Source: a virus | IMG/VR virus record: IMGVR_UViG_3300042301_001326 | Location: 1-42,029 of that record | Direction: 5' to 3' (one strand) | DNA: 42,029 bases | Shown: in pieces, positions 24,934 through 30,424 of the stretch | How the letters are laid out: each line of letters starts with the position of its first letter | How positions within the stretch are numbered: the stretch's first letter is position 1 | The notes under the pieces: generated by a model | Seen by the model: the letters and a program-made list of their open reading frames with translations, nothing else | What the model was told of the DNA's origin: nothing | The model's database searches: none | Made by a program: the position numbers and the translations under genes

Positions 24934-25077
24934 ATGATTTACTTACACTTAGACCCCTTTGAGGGACTGCTATGTGAGTGTGGCGACTTTGCCTACACTC
25001 GTGAGGTTAATGCTTTCGGTAACGAAATGACTGACCTATGTGACTACTGCTGTGAAATGGCTTTTGTCTTAGCCTAA
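24934..25077 (+). CDS. Cys-rich microprotein (47 aa)
   Basis: MIYLHLDPFEGLLCECGDFA starts a 47-residue protein with CEC and CDYCC clusters, a probable zinc ribbon. It lies between two family promoters, so it is a single-gene unit. I do not recognise a family. Confidence 0.65.
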   Translation: MIYLHLDPFEGLLCECGDFAYTREVNAFGNEMTDLCDYCCEMAFVLA

Positions 25078-25101
25078 ATTGTCAGACCTCTATGATAAGG
25101 T
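25073..25101 (+). promoter_or_regulatory. Early promoter 3 of the TGTCAnACC family, leaderless
   Basis: CCTAAA, 17-bp spacer with TGTCAGACC (25080-25088), then TAAGGT ending 6 nt before ATG at 25108. The -35 overlaps the stop codon of the previous gene. Confidence 0.7.
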
Positions 25102-25107
25102 AAAACT

Positions 25108-25251
25108 ATGAATCAAACACTAAAGAAACTAATCGAATACATAGCCCCTAATGGTGCCTTTGTATCTGCCCTTGTTACCTACCACATTGGTTGCGGTACC
25201 TGTGAGGTTGCCTATGCCAAGTCAAGTGTTACCCGTCATTGGGAACACTAA
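25108..25251 (+). CDS. Small protein (47 aa), function unknown
   Basis: MNQTLKKLIEYIAPNGAFVS starts a 47-residue protein with a helix, then CGTC and a basic end (SSVTRHWEH). No ribosome binding site is seen, in line with its leaderless promoter. Family unknown. Confidence 0.6.
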   Translation: MNQTLKKLIEYIAPNGAFVSALVTYHIGCGTCEVAYAKSSVTRHWEH

Positions 25252-25276
25252 AACTGTCACACCCCTATGCTATGGT
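25248..25276 (+). promoter_or_regulatory. Early promoter 4 of the TGTCAnACC family
   Basis: CTAAAA, spacer with TGTCACACC (25255-25263) ending TGC, then TATGGT. The fifth core position is C instead of G. It drives the genes from 25307. Confidence 0.65.
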
Positions 25277-25306
25277 AATACCATAACAACAACGAAAGGC
25301 TATTCA

Positions 25307-25417
25307 ATGAATGAACTAGCACTAGAACAAATCACTAAGGCTACCTGCCTAGTGTGCGGTGATAAGTTAGCACCGTTTGAACTATCCAACTCTATCTGTA
25401 TTTTGTGTGAGGACTAA
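25307..25417 (+). CDS. Zinc-ribbon microprotein (36 aa), copy 2
   Basis: MNELALEQITKATCLVCGDK starts the paralog of the 24659 product, with CLVC and CILC pairs. The upstream in-frame extension to 25151 overlaps the previous gene and a promoter, so ATG at 25307 after CGAAAGG is the better start. It begins a three-gene run with 25420 and 25583. Confidence 0.7.
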   Translation: MNELALEQITKATCLVCGDKLAPFELSNSICILCED

Positions 25418-25419
25418 TT

Positions 25420-25581
25420 ATGTTGATGTATGTATCTCTAATAATCTTAGTTAATGTTGTCGCTGGGCTTAGTGCTTATGCGTATGTTGCAATAAAGGAA
25501 CTAAAGTCTAGTCGTGCTATGTGGCAACAAGCCTACACGTCATTGGCTATCGAACTAGAATTAGAAAAGAGTTGGAAATAA
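25420..25581 (+). CDS. Single-span membrane microprotein (53 aa)
   Basis: MLMYVSLIILVNVVAGLSAY forms one membrane helix at the N-terminus, followed by a charged helical cytoplasmic tail (IKELKSSRAMWQQAY). It starts 2 nt after the previous stop. Function unknown; an inner-membrane small protein. Confidence 0.65.
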   Translation: MLMYVSLIILVNVVAGLSAYAYVAIKELKSSRAMWQQAYTSLAIELELEKSWK

Positions 25582-25582
25582 A

Positions 25583-25660
25583 ATGGAAGTCTTAATTATT
25601 ATTTTGTTGTCCATACTTTTATTTGGTGCTATGTCTAGTGATGGTAAGGGAAAGTTCTAG
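25583..25660 (+). CDS. Membrane microprotein (25 aa)
   Basis: MEVLIIILLSILLFGAMSSD is a single hydrophobic helix with a short Lys-rich tail. It starts 1 nt after the previous stop and ends just before a hairpin terminator, so the three genes 25307-25660 form one operon. Being so short it could be chance, but coupling supports it. Confidence 0.5.
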   Translation: MEVLIIILLSILLFGAMSSDGKGKF

Positions 25661-25670
25661 GCTTGACAAA

Positions 25671-25690
25671 GCCCCCGAAAGGGGGCGACC
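25671..25690 (+). terminator. Hairpin GCCCCC-GAAA-GGGGGC
   Basis: A 6-bp GC stem with a GNRA-type loop directly after the operon stop, followed by GACCCC rather than a T tract. The same sequence block occurs at 26436-26451. It probably ends or protects the transcript. Confidence 0.6.
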
Positions 25691-25711
25691 CCAAAGCTAG
25701 GCAAATGTCAA

Positions 25712-25740
25712 TTACGACACGCCCGAAAAATCACTGAAAT
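25712..25740 (+). promoter_or_regulatory. Bipartite element TTACGA-N13-TCACTGAAAT
   Basis: One of 11 full copies in the early region. Here TTACGA is at 25712-25717 and TCACTGAAAT at 25731-25740, just upstream of promoter 5. Confidence 0.7.
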
Positions 25741-25755
25741 TATAGGGTGTCGCTA

Positions 25756-25784
25756 CCAAAAATGTCAGACCCTTATGCTATGCT
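25756..25784 (+). promoter_or_regulatory. Early promoter 5 of the TGTCAnACC family
   Basis: CCAAAA, spacer with TGTCAGACC (25763-25771) ending TGC, then TATGCT. It drives the 25817-26425 operon. Confidence 0.7.
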
Positions 25785-25816
25785 AAAAGCATACAAACAA
25801 ACGAAAGGATTTCAAA

Positions 25817-26032
25817 ATGAAATCACTAGATACAGAAAAATACATTCAAGCCCACGATAATTTGGGTCGTTACCGTTACCCAAGTTCCTATGACAATCGT
25901 CTAGCATACGTTTCGCTATCTGCAATTCTTGCGGAGTGCATCAACCAAAGATTAGGGTTTAATCAAATCCAAAAGATGCTAGATGAAATGACCCAAAACG
26001 AAATCAACTTACTAGAAAGGTTGTCAAAATAA
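25817..26032 (+). CDS. Small helical protein (71 aa), function unknown
   Basis: MKSLDTEKYIQAHDNLGRYR starts a soluble, charged, helical protein with YSLSAILAECINQRLGF-like helix and MLDEMTQNEINLLERL coiled end. CGAAAGGA precedes ATG. It heads a four-gene chain joined by TAATG overlaps. Confidence 0.75.
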   Translation: MKSLDTEKYIQAHDNLGRYRYPSSYDNRLAYVSLSAILAECINQRLGFNQIQKMLDEMTQNEINLLERLSK

Positions 26033-26196
26033 TGACACGCAAAGACTACATTGAAATCGCAAAAGTGCTTAACAATAATCTAACAGACACCAACTATGCA
26101 CTAATTGAAAAACTAACAAAAGATTTTGCAGTGATGTTGAAATCAGATAATCAAAACTTTGACAAGACACGATTTGAAAATGCGGTGATGAAATAA
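26032..26196 (+). CDS. Small helical protein (54 aa), function unknown
   Basis: MTRKDYIEIAKVLNNNLTDT starts a 54-residue helical protein. Its ATG shares a base with the TAA of the gene before and its TAA with the ATG of the gene after. Similar small helical proteins are widespread in actinophages; role unknown. Confidence 0.75.
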   Translation: MTRKDYIEIAKVLNNNLTDTNYALIEKLTKDFAVMLKSDNQNFDKTRFENAVMK

Positions 26197-26345
26197 TGCT
26201 AAAAGAGTTTATCGGTCTTGAGTGTGTTGCGTGTAAAGATAAAATGAACTATGACTACCCAGCATTTTATCCAACTTGGTCAGATTTCTATGACAACATT
26301 GTGTGCGAGGATTGCGATAACAAAAACAAGAGAGCAGGATTTTAA
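26196..26345 (+). CDS. Zinc-ribbon microprotein (49 aa)
   Basis: MLKEFIGLECVACKDKMNYD starts a 49-residue protein with CVAC and CEDC pairs about 28 residues apart, a probable zinc ribbon, and a basic Lys/Asn end. TAATG-coupled on both sides. Confidence 0.72.
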   Translation: MLKEFIGLECVACKDKMNYDYPAFYPTWSDFYDNIVCEDCDNKNKRAGF

Positions 26346-26425
26346 TGAACAGTTTTTATTCTTGGGTTTTAATTTTATCCCTTGCAGGTTTTATTTATTT
26401 GCTAGTGGATAGATACACCGACTAG
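26345..26425 (+). CDS. Membrane microprotein (26 aa)
   Basis: MNSFYSWVLILSLAGFIYLL is one membrane helix with a short VDRYTD tail. It closes the operon, coupled by TAATG to the gene before, and ends just before a hairpin. Confidence 0.55.
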   Translation: MNSFYSWVLILSLAGFIYLLVDRYTD

Positions 26426-26435
26426 GCTTGACAAA

Positions 26436-26457
26436 GCCCCCGAAAGGGGGCGACCCC
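26436..26457 (+). terminator. Hairpin GCCCCC-GAAA-GGGGGC, second copy
   Basis: Same GNRA-looped hairpin and flanking GCTTGACAAA as at 25671, followed by GACCCC. The repeated block suggests duplication of the whole terminator-promoter cassette. Confidence 0.6.
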
Positions 26458-26475
26458 TAGCTCGCCCCAGATCAA

Positions 26476-26505
26476 TTACGACATTAAGGTGTGAGTCACT
26501 GAAAT
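26476..26505 (+). promoter_or_regulatory. Bipartite element TTACGA-N14-TCACTGAAAT
   Basis: TTACGA at 26476-26481 and TCACTGAAAT at 26496-26505, upstream of promoter 6. Confidence 0.65.
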
Positions 26506-26508
26506 CAC

Positions 26509-26537
26509 GGGAAATTGTCAGACCCTTATGCTAAGAT
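26509..26537 (+). promoter_or_regulatory. Early promoter 6 of the TGTCAnACC family
   Basis: GGGAAA, 17-bp spacer with TGTCAGACC (26516-26524) ending TGC, then TAAGAT. It drives the 26567 gene. Confidence 0.75.
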
Positions 26538-26566
26538 GAAATCATCATCAACCGTTAGGAAAAAAA

Positions 26567-26719
26567 ATGTATTCATTTCAAGATGTTGACTTTGCAACCG
26601 AAATCCTTTTGGATGAGGTGTTCGCCTTTGATGAAGGTCTTGAGCAGGAGTTTGAACTAGATGATGAAATGCCTGAAGATGCAGGAATGGAAGGCTATCT
26701 GTTTGGTTGGGACTCATAG
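26567..26719 (+). CDS. Strongly acidic small protein (50 aa)
   Basis: MYSFQDVDFATEILLDEVFA starts a 50-residue protein in which about a third of residues are Asp or Glu, with almost no basic residues. Very acidic small phage proteins often mimic DNA or block host DNA-binding proteins; that role is only a possibility here. It is a one-gene unit between two hairpins. Confidence 0.7.
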   Translation: MYSFQDVDFATEILLDEVFAFDEGLEQEFELDDEMPEDAGMEGYLFGWDS

Positions 26720-26732
26720 CCCACCACCCCAC

Positions 26733-26743
26733 GGGGTCGCCCC
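26733..26743 (+). terminator. Hairpin GGGGTCGCCCC
   Basis: Short GC hairpin after the acidic gene, the reverse complement of the GGGGCGACCCC core found in other cassettes. A run of T at 26748-26751 follows. Confidence 0.5.
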
Positions 26744-26762
26744 CCAGTTTTGAAAAACCCTT

Positions 26763-26791
26763 TTACGAAACACCCAAAATGTCACCGAAAT
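26763..26791 (+). promoter_or_regulatory. Bipartite element TTACGA-N13-TCACCGAAAT
   Basis: TTACGA at 26763-26768 and TCACCGAAAT at 26782-26791, directly touching promoter 7. Confidence 0.65.
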
Positions 26792-26813
26792 TGTCAGACC
26801 TCTATGCTAAGAT
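26785..26813 (+). promoter_or_regulatory. Early promoter 7 of the TGTCAnACC family
   Basis: CCGAAA, spacer with TGTCAGACC (26792-26800) ending TGC, then TAAGAT. It drives the 26843 gene; the -35 overlaps the bipartite element. Confidence 0.75.
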
Positions 26814-26842
26814 GATACCATCAACCAATCGAAAGGGACACT

Positions 26843-27094
26843 ATGTTCACTCTACACAACCCAATGAAAGTGATGAACGAGAACTATGTCGTTACATCAC
26901 ACCCTTGCCCAATGTGTGGCGATACCGTAACTGTCAGAATTACATCTGATAAGTTATTTGCATACCGTCAAGGTGCTTATGCCCAAGACGTGTTGTCTGC
27001 CTATGATGCTGACGTGCGTGAGCGTTTCATTAGTGGAGTGTGTGGAGTTTGCTGGACTGAAATGTTTAGCGATGCTGACTGGGATGAGGAGTAA
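26843..27094 (+). CDS. Actinophage zinc-finger protein (83 aa)
   Basis: MFTLHNPMKVMNENYVVTSH starts a protein with HPCPMCGDTVTV near residue 21 and VCGVCW near residue 70, a split zinc ribbon, separated by a helical segment (LFAYRQGAYAQDVLSAYDAD). This C-x-x-C-G-D ... S-G-x-C-G-x-C-W layout is common in actinobacterial phages but has no assigned function. Confidence 0.8.
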   Translation: MFTLHNPMKVMNENYVVTSHPCPMCGDTVTVRITSDKLFAYRQGAYAQDVLSAYDADVRERFISGVCGVCWTEMFSDADWDEE

Positions 27095-27119
27095 AAATGT
27101 CAGACCTCTCTGCTAAGAT
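27091..27119 (+). promoter_or_regulatory. Early promoter 8 of the TGTCAnACC family, leaderless
   Basis: GTAAAA (overlapping the previous stop), spacer with TGTCAGACC (27098-27106) ending TGC, TAAGAT ending 7 nt before ATG at 27127. Confidence 0.7.
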
Positions 27120-27126
27120 AAATCCT

Positions 27127-27261
27127 ATGATGAAATTACCTGCAAGCCCTGAGCAACTTAGGGCAAGACTAGAATTGCGTAGGAGCAACGCTTCTGCCAA
27201 ACACCGTAACAAAAAGAAATACACCCGTAAGTCAAAATACAAAAACCTACTAGGAGAATAA
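27127..27261 (+). CDS. Very basic small protein (44 aa)
   Basis: MMKLPASPEQLRARLELRRS starts a 44-residue protein whose second half is Lys/Arg/Asn-rich (AKHRNKKKYTRKSKYKN), so it likely binds nucleic acid. A double ATG follows a leaderless promoter. Its end supplies GGAG for the next gene. Confidence 0.7.
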   Translation: MMKLPASPEQLRARLELRRSNASAKHRNKKKYTRKSKYKNLLGE

Positions 27262-27262
27262 A

Positions 27263-27565
27263 ATGGGACTAAACTTCGCAACAGAATTATCCGCTATGGA
27301 TACTATGCCTATGGAACAGCAGATTAACCTGCACCTGCAATACAATTTCTATCCACCAATCCCGTCATCTATGGTACAGCCTTGCGTTGATGCTATTAAC
27401 GCTTATTGGAATGAGGACATCTATGCAGAAATAGAAATGCCACAAGGAGTTTCCTATCGTGGAATGACTACTGCACCTGCACACGCAATCGTTGAGCAAC
27501 ACCGCTTAGACGCTTGGGTAATGGAAGATGAATACTATGAAGAAGATGAGGACTTCAATGTTTAA
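27263..27565 (+). CDS. Small acidic protein (100 aa), function unknown
   Basis: MGLNFATELSAMDTMPMEQQ starts a helical protein with a Pro-containing core (FYPPIPSSMVQPCVDAINAY) and a very acidic tail (DEYYEEDEDF). It follows the previous stop by 1 nt with TAGGAGAAT as ribosome binding site, and overlaps whiB. Related proteins occur in actinophages; role unknown. Confidence 0.78.
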   Translation: MGLNFATELSAMDTMPMEQQINLHLQYNFYPPIPSSMVQPCVDAINAYWNEDIYAEIEMPQGVSYRGMTTAPAHAIVEQHRLDAWVMEDEYYEEDEDFNV

Positions 27566-27767
27566 CTTTAATGACATAGCCTGTAAAGATGTAGACACAA
27601 ACTTATTCTTTAGCGAACTAAAGTCTAAGGTAGAAAAAGCAAAAGCAATCTGCAACTCTTGCCCTGTAAAGTCAGAGTGTTTAGAGTTTGCATTAAATGA
27701 CGGTATCGAGTTTGGTATTTTTGGTGGAGTCACCGCAGACGAAAGGAAAGCACTTGTTTCAAACTAA
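27558..27767 (+). CDS. whiB: WhiB-family iron-sulphur regulator
   Basis: The 69-residue product from ATG at 27558 (GAGG 8 nt upstream) has the four WhiB cysteines C9, C32, C35 and C41 and the G-x-x-GG turn as GIFGG (usually GIWGG, so Trp to Phe). It lacks a long basic C-terminal tail, leaving only ERKALVSN. WhiB proteins bind a 4Fe-4S cluster and pair with the host principal sigma factor; phage copies can reprogramme host transcription or immunity. WhiB is confined to Actinobacteria and their phages. It may act at the family promoters described here; that is inference. Confidence 0.92.
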   Translation: MFNFNDIACKDVDTNLFFSELKSKVEKAKAICNSCPVKSECLEFALNDGIEFGIFGGVTADERKALVSN

Positions 27768-27945
27768 TCTAATTGTAAACTTTACTAACGGAGAATCTAA
27801 AACTTATTTAGACGTACACCCTGACCAACCAATGTTTATTGAAAAGGGAACGCTAACTTTAGAAACCACAAACGGTGAAATGATTTGGTACATACCAGCC
27901 GTTTCAATTCTTGACTACTACACGGAGTGTGTGAGGGTGTCATGA
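27754..27945 (+). CDS. Small beta-type protein (63 aa)
   Basis: TTG at 27754 with AAAGGAAA upstream overlaps the end of whiB; it gives a 63-residue protein with a LIVNFTNGESKTYLDVHPDQ strand pattern and TLETTNGEMIWYIPAVS. An F-x-N/D-G-x-x-K-T-Y pattern like this recurs in actinophage proteins of unknown role. A longer frame to 27697 is unlikely. Confidence 0.65.
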   Translation: MFQTNLIVNFTNGESKTYLDVHPDQPMFIEKGTLTLETTNGEMIWYIPAVSILDYYTECVRVS

Positions 27946-27956
27946 TCCAGGAAGCT

Positions 27957-27968
27957 GGGGGCGACCCC
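27957..27968 (+). terminator. Hairpin GGGGGCGACCCC
   Basis: GC-rich stem with a GCGA loop in the gap after the 27127-27945 operon; no T tract follows. Confidence 0.5.
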
Positions 27969-27987
27969 ATAATTGCCAAAATGTCAA

Positions 27988-28016
27988 TTACGAAAAGATT
28001 AAAAACTCACTGAAAA
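27988..28016 (+). promoter_or_regulatory. Bipartite element TTACGA-N13-TCACTGAAAA
   Basis: TTACGA at 27988-27993 and TCACTGAAAA at 28007-28016, upstream of promoter 9. Confidence 0.65.
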
Positions 28017-28022
28017 AATCAC

Positions 28023-28051
28023 TTGAAATTGTCAGACCTTTGTGGTAATGT
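28023..28051 (+). promoter_or_regulatory. Early promoter 9 of the TGTCAnACC family
   Basis: TTGAAA, 17-bp spacer with TGTCAGACC (28030-28038), then TAATGT. It drives the eight-gene run 28079-29237. Confidence 0.8.
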
Positions 28052-28078
28052 ATACACATAACCTACTAAGGAGAATAA

Positions 28079-28195
28079 ATGTCAGAATTACTGATTAACT
28101 TATTTGAGGGTGTCATTGATGAGCAAGCCCTTGAGAAATTATCTAAAGAAGAATTAGATGCAATCAACAAAATGCTAACGGAAGCAGGTTACTAA
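28079..28195 (+). CDS. Helical microprotein (38 aa)
   Basis: MSELLINLFEGVIDEQALEK starts a 38-residue acidic amphipathic protein with two short helices. AAGGAG precedes ATG by 6 nt. It heads the operon; function unknown. Confidence 0.7.
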   Translation: MSELLINLFEGVIDEQALEKLSKEELDAINKMLTEAGY

Positions 28196-28196
28196 A

Positions 28197-28535
28197 ATGG
28201 GTGCAAGAATTAACTATGTCTTTGATGACGGAACAGAATCACTAACAGTTTTGTATTCACACTATGGTGAGTACACTTGGGAAGATGATTTAGTGGGTGC
28301 ATTAGCACACGCACAACCACGCCACCGTGATTATTCTTACTTTACCCGTATGATTATTTCATACTTGATTCAAGATGCTGTACTAGCCCCAACAGGTTTT
28401 GGTATTTATAGTATTGCACGTTCAGAAATTACAGAACTATTTGACAAGGTAGTCGTATTAGACTTAGTACACGATACGGTTACTGATTTAGACAATAACA
28501 CTTCAATTCCATTCTATTCGGAGGTAATGGCATAA
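28197..28535 (+). CDS. Soluble protein (112 aa), function unknown
   Basis: MGARINYVFDDGTESLTVLY starts a mixed alpha-beta protein with YFTRMIISYLIQDAVL helix and an acidic C-terminal part. The INYVFDDGT...VLYSHYG segment recurs in actinophage early proteins. It starts 1 nt after the previous stop and ends TAATG-coupled to the next gene. Confidence 0.75.
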   Translation: MGARINYVFDDGTESLTVLYSHYGEYTWEDDLVGALAHAQPRHRDYSYFTRMIISYLIQDAVLAPTGFGIYSIARSEITELFDKVVVLDLVHDTVTDLDNNTSIPFYSEVMA

Positions 28536-28684
28536 TGGCACAAATGAAAACTATTGAAATGATTCTAATGGAAAGCCACCCAAATGGTATCTTTAATGAG
28601 CAAGATGTATGGGAAGCAATTGCAGAAGCAACTGGTATGGACTATTCAGAAATTGCAGATGGAGATTTAACAGAATGGCTATAA
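28535..28684 (+). CDS. Acidic helical microprotein (49 aa)
   Basis: MAQMKTIEMILMESHPNGIF starts a 49-residue protein with IFNEQDVWEAIAEATGMDYS, possibly one small helical domain. TAATG-coupled upstream; its last codons overlap the next start. Confidence 0.7.
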   Translation: MAQMKTIEMILMESHPNGIFNEQDVWEAIAEATGMDYSEIADGDLTEWL

Positions 28685-28809
28685 AATTATGTAATAATTG
28701 TGGGGACACAGTGGCTAGTCATAATCTGTATGGGTGCTGTGCCGAACCATTAGAGTCTAGCCTGTCTTGCGGTAACTCTTACCGTAAGTGTATGGATTGT
28801 GAGGGATAA
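28675..28809 (+). CDS. Cys-rich zinc-binding microprotein (44 aa)
   Basis: MAIKLCNNCGDTVASHNLYG starts a 44-residue protein with CNNC, a CC pair, a single C and CMDC, seven cysteines in all, so it may bind one or two zinc ions. It overlaps the previous gene by 10 nt and shares TAATG with the next. Confidence 0.72.
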   Translation: MAIKLCNNCGDTVASHNLYGCCAEPLESSLSCGNSYRKCMDCEG

Positions 28810-28925
28810 TGAAATTATTTAATCGTAAGCAAGAAGATACATTTACTAAGTTAGATAGACTAATGAGTGAGATGGCTAGTACAGAAACATACGTTGCATA
28901 CCTCCGTGAAAGGGAGGGTATGTAA
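28809..28925 (+). CDS. Charged helical microprotein (38 aa)
   Basis: MKLFNRKQEDTFTKLDRLMS starts a 38-residue charged helix. TAATG-coupled to both neighbours. Function unknown. Confidence 0.62.
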   Translation: MKLFNRKQEDTFTKLDRLMSEMASTETYVAYLREREGM

Positions 28926-29029
28926 TGGAAATCTTCTATGGTATTATCTTAATGCTTTTGGTATTAGGTGCTGTTTCTTCGGTAGCATTTATATCAGACA
29001 AATACGAAAGTAGAGACGATGAATTATAA
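28925..29029 (+). CDS. Membrane microprotein (34 aa)
   Basis: MEIFYGIILMLLVLGAVSSV is a single membrane helix, followed by a charged tail. GGGAGGG lies before ATG inside the previous gene; it overlaps the next gene by 11 nt. Confidence 0.6.
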   Translation: MEIFYGIILMLLVLGAVSSVAFISDKYESRDDEL

Positions 29030-29237
29030 ATACGCAGATAAACTTTCAGGCTACCAGCTAGAGCCTGGGGATCTAATAACATTTGATAGCATAGAGGAAC
29101 CCGTTCAAATTAAAAGCATTGACATTCTTCAAGATGGATATCAAATAAACTACTTAGATGAATATGGGGACGAAGAGTTACACTACTATGTTGGTGAAGA
29201 TGATATTGTAAACCTATACGTCTATGATGAGGACTAA
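29019..29237 (+). CDS. Acidic SH3-like small protein (72 aa)
   Basis: MNYKYADKLSGYQLEPGDLI starts a beta-rich protein: QLEPGDLITFDSIEEPVQIK, then DGYQINYLDEYG, a pattern typical of small SH3-like barrels. It is strongly acidic. Last gene of the operon, before a T-tract terminator. Confidence 0.7.
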   Translation: MNYKYADKLSGYQLEPGDLITFDSIEEPVQIKSIDILQDGYQINYLDEYGDEELHYYVGEDDIVNLYVYDED

Positions 29238-29257
29238 GGGGTCGCCCCATTTTTTTG
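29238..29257 (+). terminator. Rho-independent terminator GGGGTCGCCCC + T8
   Basis: A 4-bp GC stem with TCG loop is followed by ATTTTTTTT. It shows that the GGGG(TCG/CGA)CCCC block can be a real terminator. Confidence 0.72.
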
Positions 29258-29267
29258 GATTTGTCAA

Positions 29268-29297
29268 TTACGACACTCCGAAAAAATTCACGGAAAT
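29268..29297 (+). promoter_or_regulatory. Bipartite element TTACGA-N14-TCACGGAAAT
   Basis: TTACGA at 29268-29273 and TCACGGAAAT at 29288-29297, upstream of promoter 10. Confidence 0.65.
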
Positions 29298-29312
29298 ATT
29301 TGTAAAAAGGGG

Positions 29313-29341
29313 TTGAAAATGTCAGTCCTTTATGCTAAGAT
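29313..29341 (+). promoter_or_regulatory. Early promoter 10 of the TGTCAnACC family
   Basis: TTGAAA, 17-bp spacer with TGTCAGTCC (29320-29328) ending TGC, then TAAGAT: the closest match to a strong promoter in the set. It drives the 29375 gene alone. Confidence 0.82.
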
Positions 29342-29374
29342 GTTAGCATAACAACAAACAGAAAAGAGAAGCAA

Positions 29375-29533
29375 ATGGCTAAATTAACTGCCCCAACTGT
29401 TGGCTCACAGTTCACAACCGCTAAGTCTGGCGTGACTGGAGAAGTCAAGGAAGTAATCAAGAACCAGACAGGTTCCTTGCGTATCCGTCTTGATGTAAAT
29501 GGTCAAGACCGTTGGACTACTGTAACTAAGTAG
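29375..29533 (+). CDS. Small beta-barrel-like protein (52 aa)
   Basis: MAKLTAPTVGSQFTTAKSGV starts a 52-residue basic protein with GVTGEVKEVIKNQTGSLRIR and LDVNGQDRWTTV strands, like a small OB or SH3 barrel. Own strong promoter and strong terminator predict high early expression. The pattern G-x-x-F-T-x-x-x-S-G-x-x-G is common in actinophage small proteins. Confidence 0.75.
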   Translation: MAKLTAPTVGSQFTTAKSGVTGEVKEVIKNQTGSLRIRLDVNGQDRWTTVTK

Positions 29534-29545
29534 TTAAATAAGTTT

Positions 29546-29578
29546 AGGTGGGGTGTTCCTTACCCTTGCACCCCACCT
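29546..29578 (+). terminator. 10-bp hairpin terminator
   Basis: AGGTGGGGTG (29546-29555) pairs perfectly with CACCCCACCT (29569-29578), loop 13 nt. No T tract follows; promoter 11 begins right after. Confidence 0.75.
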
Positions 29579-29606
29579 TAAAACTGTCACACCTACCTGC
29601 TAAGAT
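29578..29606 (+). promoter_or_regulatory. Early promoter 11 of the TGTCAnACC family
   Basis: TTAAAA, spacer with TGTCACACC (29585-29593) ending TGC, then TAAGAT. No bipartite element is present before it. Confidence 0.72.
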
Positions 29607-29635
29607 AAACTTACCTACAAAACAAGGAGACCCAA

Positions 29636-30121
29636 ATGGGACTAGACATGTATCTTCGTGCGAATGAGTATGTATCACGCAACGACTGGACTCGTAATGA
29701 CAACGGTGAATTAGTTGATAGCCCTAATTCATTGTTTACACAAATTGTTGAAACTCTTGAGTTAGAAAACATTATTGACAATACTGGCTTTGCTGGAATG
29801 AGCATTGACCTTCCTATGGGTTACTGGCGTAAGGCTAATCAAATCCATAACTGGTTTGTAACTAACTTAGCAGACGGTGTTGATGAGTGTCAGGTAATTA
29901 CTGTACGCAGAGAAGACCTAGAGCAACTTAAAGAATTGTGCATTGAAGTTCTTGCAAACAAATCACTTGCAGAAGATTTATTGCCAACAGGTGCAGGTTT
30001 CTTCTTTGGTTCAACAACTTATGATGAATACTATTATTCTGACTTGAATGACACCATTGGTATTATTACTAAGTGTCTTGAAAGTAAGTTTGATTACTTT
30101 GAGTACCAAGCATCTTGGTAG
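29636..30121 (+). CDS. MGLDMYL-type conserved phage protein (161 aa)
   Basis: The protein starts MGLDMYLRANEYVSRNDWTR, contains YWRKANQIHNWFV and a C-terminal FFFGSTTYDEYYYSDLND. Proteins beginning MGLDMYL with a YWRK-N-x-IHxWF block occur in many phages and bacteria; their function is unknown to me. AAGGAG precedes ATG. Being well conserved, it probably has a housekeeping-like phage role. Confidence 0.85.
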   Translation: MGLDMYLRANEYVSRNDWTRNDNGELVDSPNSLFTQIVETLELENIIDNTGFAGMSIDLPMGYWRKANQIHNWFVTNLADGVDECQVITVRREDLEQLKELCIEVLANKSLAEDLLPTGAGFFFGSTTYDEYYYSDLNDTIGIITKCLESKFDYFEYQASW

Positions 30122-30141
30122 TAGGTTAAGCCGAAACCAAA

Positions 30142-30160
30142 ACCTGCCACCCACGCAGGT
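30142..30160 (+). terminator. Hairpin ACCTGC-N7-GCAGGT
   Basis: A 6-bp perfect stem after the 29636 gene and before the tRNA, followed by an A-rich stretch. It may be a weak terminator or an RNA processing signal. Confidence 0.5.
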
Positions 30161-30208
30161 AAAATAAAGGGGAGACTCCTAAGCATGAGTTATAAACTGC
30201 TTACCATT

Positions 30209-30282
30209 GGTCTGGTGGCTCAGTTGGTTAGAGCACCGCCCTGTCACGGCGGAGGTCGTGGGTTCAAGTCCCATCCAGATCG
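30209..30282 (+). tRNA. tRNA-Asp (GTC anticodon)
   Basis: A complete cloverleaf: acceptor stem GGTCTGG/CCAGATC (one G-T wobble), D arm GCTC/GAGC with AGTTGGTTA loop, anticodon stem CCGCC/GGCGG with loop CTGTCAC giving GTC, variable AGGTC, T arm GTGGG/CCCAT with TTCAAGT. The discriminator base is G as in tRNA-Asp. CCA is not encoded. Its product could supply GAC/GAT decoding for the very Asp-rich early proteins. It is followed at once by a terminator. Confidence 0.95.
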
Positions 30283-30290
30283 CAAGAGCT

Positions 30291-30307
30291 GGGGTCGCCC
30301 CATTTTT
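30291..30307 (+). terminator. Terminator GGGGTCGCCCC + T5 after the tRNA
   Basis: Same short hairpin as at 29238, followed by ATTTTT, 8 nt after the tRNA end. Confidence 0.7.
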
Positions 30308-30320
30308 CTCCATTTGTCAA

Positions 30321-30349
30321 TTACGAAACACCCAAAAAATCACGGAAGT
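30321..30349 (+). promoter_or_regulatory. Bipartite element TTACGA-N13-TCACGGAAGT
   Basis: TTACGA at 30321-30326 and TCACGGAAGT at 30340-30349, upstream of promoter 12. Confidence 0.65.
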
Positions 30350-30364
30350 TTATCTAATTTAGTA

Positions 30365-30393
30365 TTGATAATGTCAGACCTGTATGCTATGAT
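30365..30393 (+). promoter_or_regulatory. Early promoter 12 of the TGTCAnACC family
   Basis: TTGATA, 17-bp spacer with TGTCAGACC (30372-30380) ending TGC, then TATGAT. Strong match; drives the DUF932 gene. Confidence 0.82.
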
Positions 30394-30424
30394 TAGTTTA
30401 TCAAACACAAACAAAGGAATAAAA

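Noticed and set aside
30209-30282. tRNA gene as phage attachment site
   Set aside because: No integrase or repeated tRNA end is seen nearby, and the tRNA is complete inside the early region.
30185-30424. N-terminal extension of the DUF932 ORF
   Set aside because: The extension runs through the complete tRNA-Asp, a terminator and promoter 12; the family start is at 30425.
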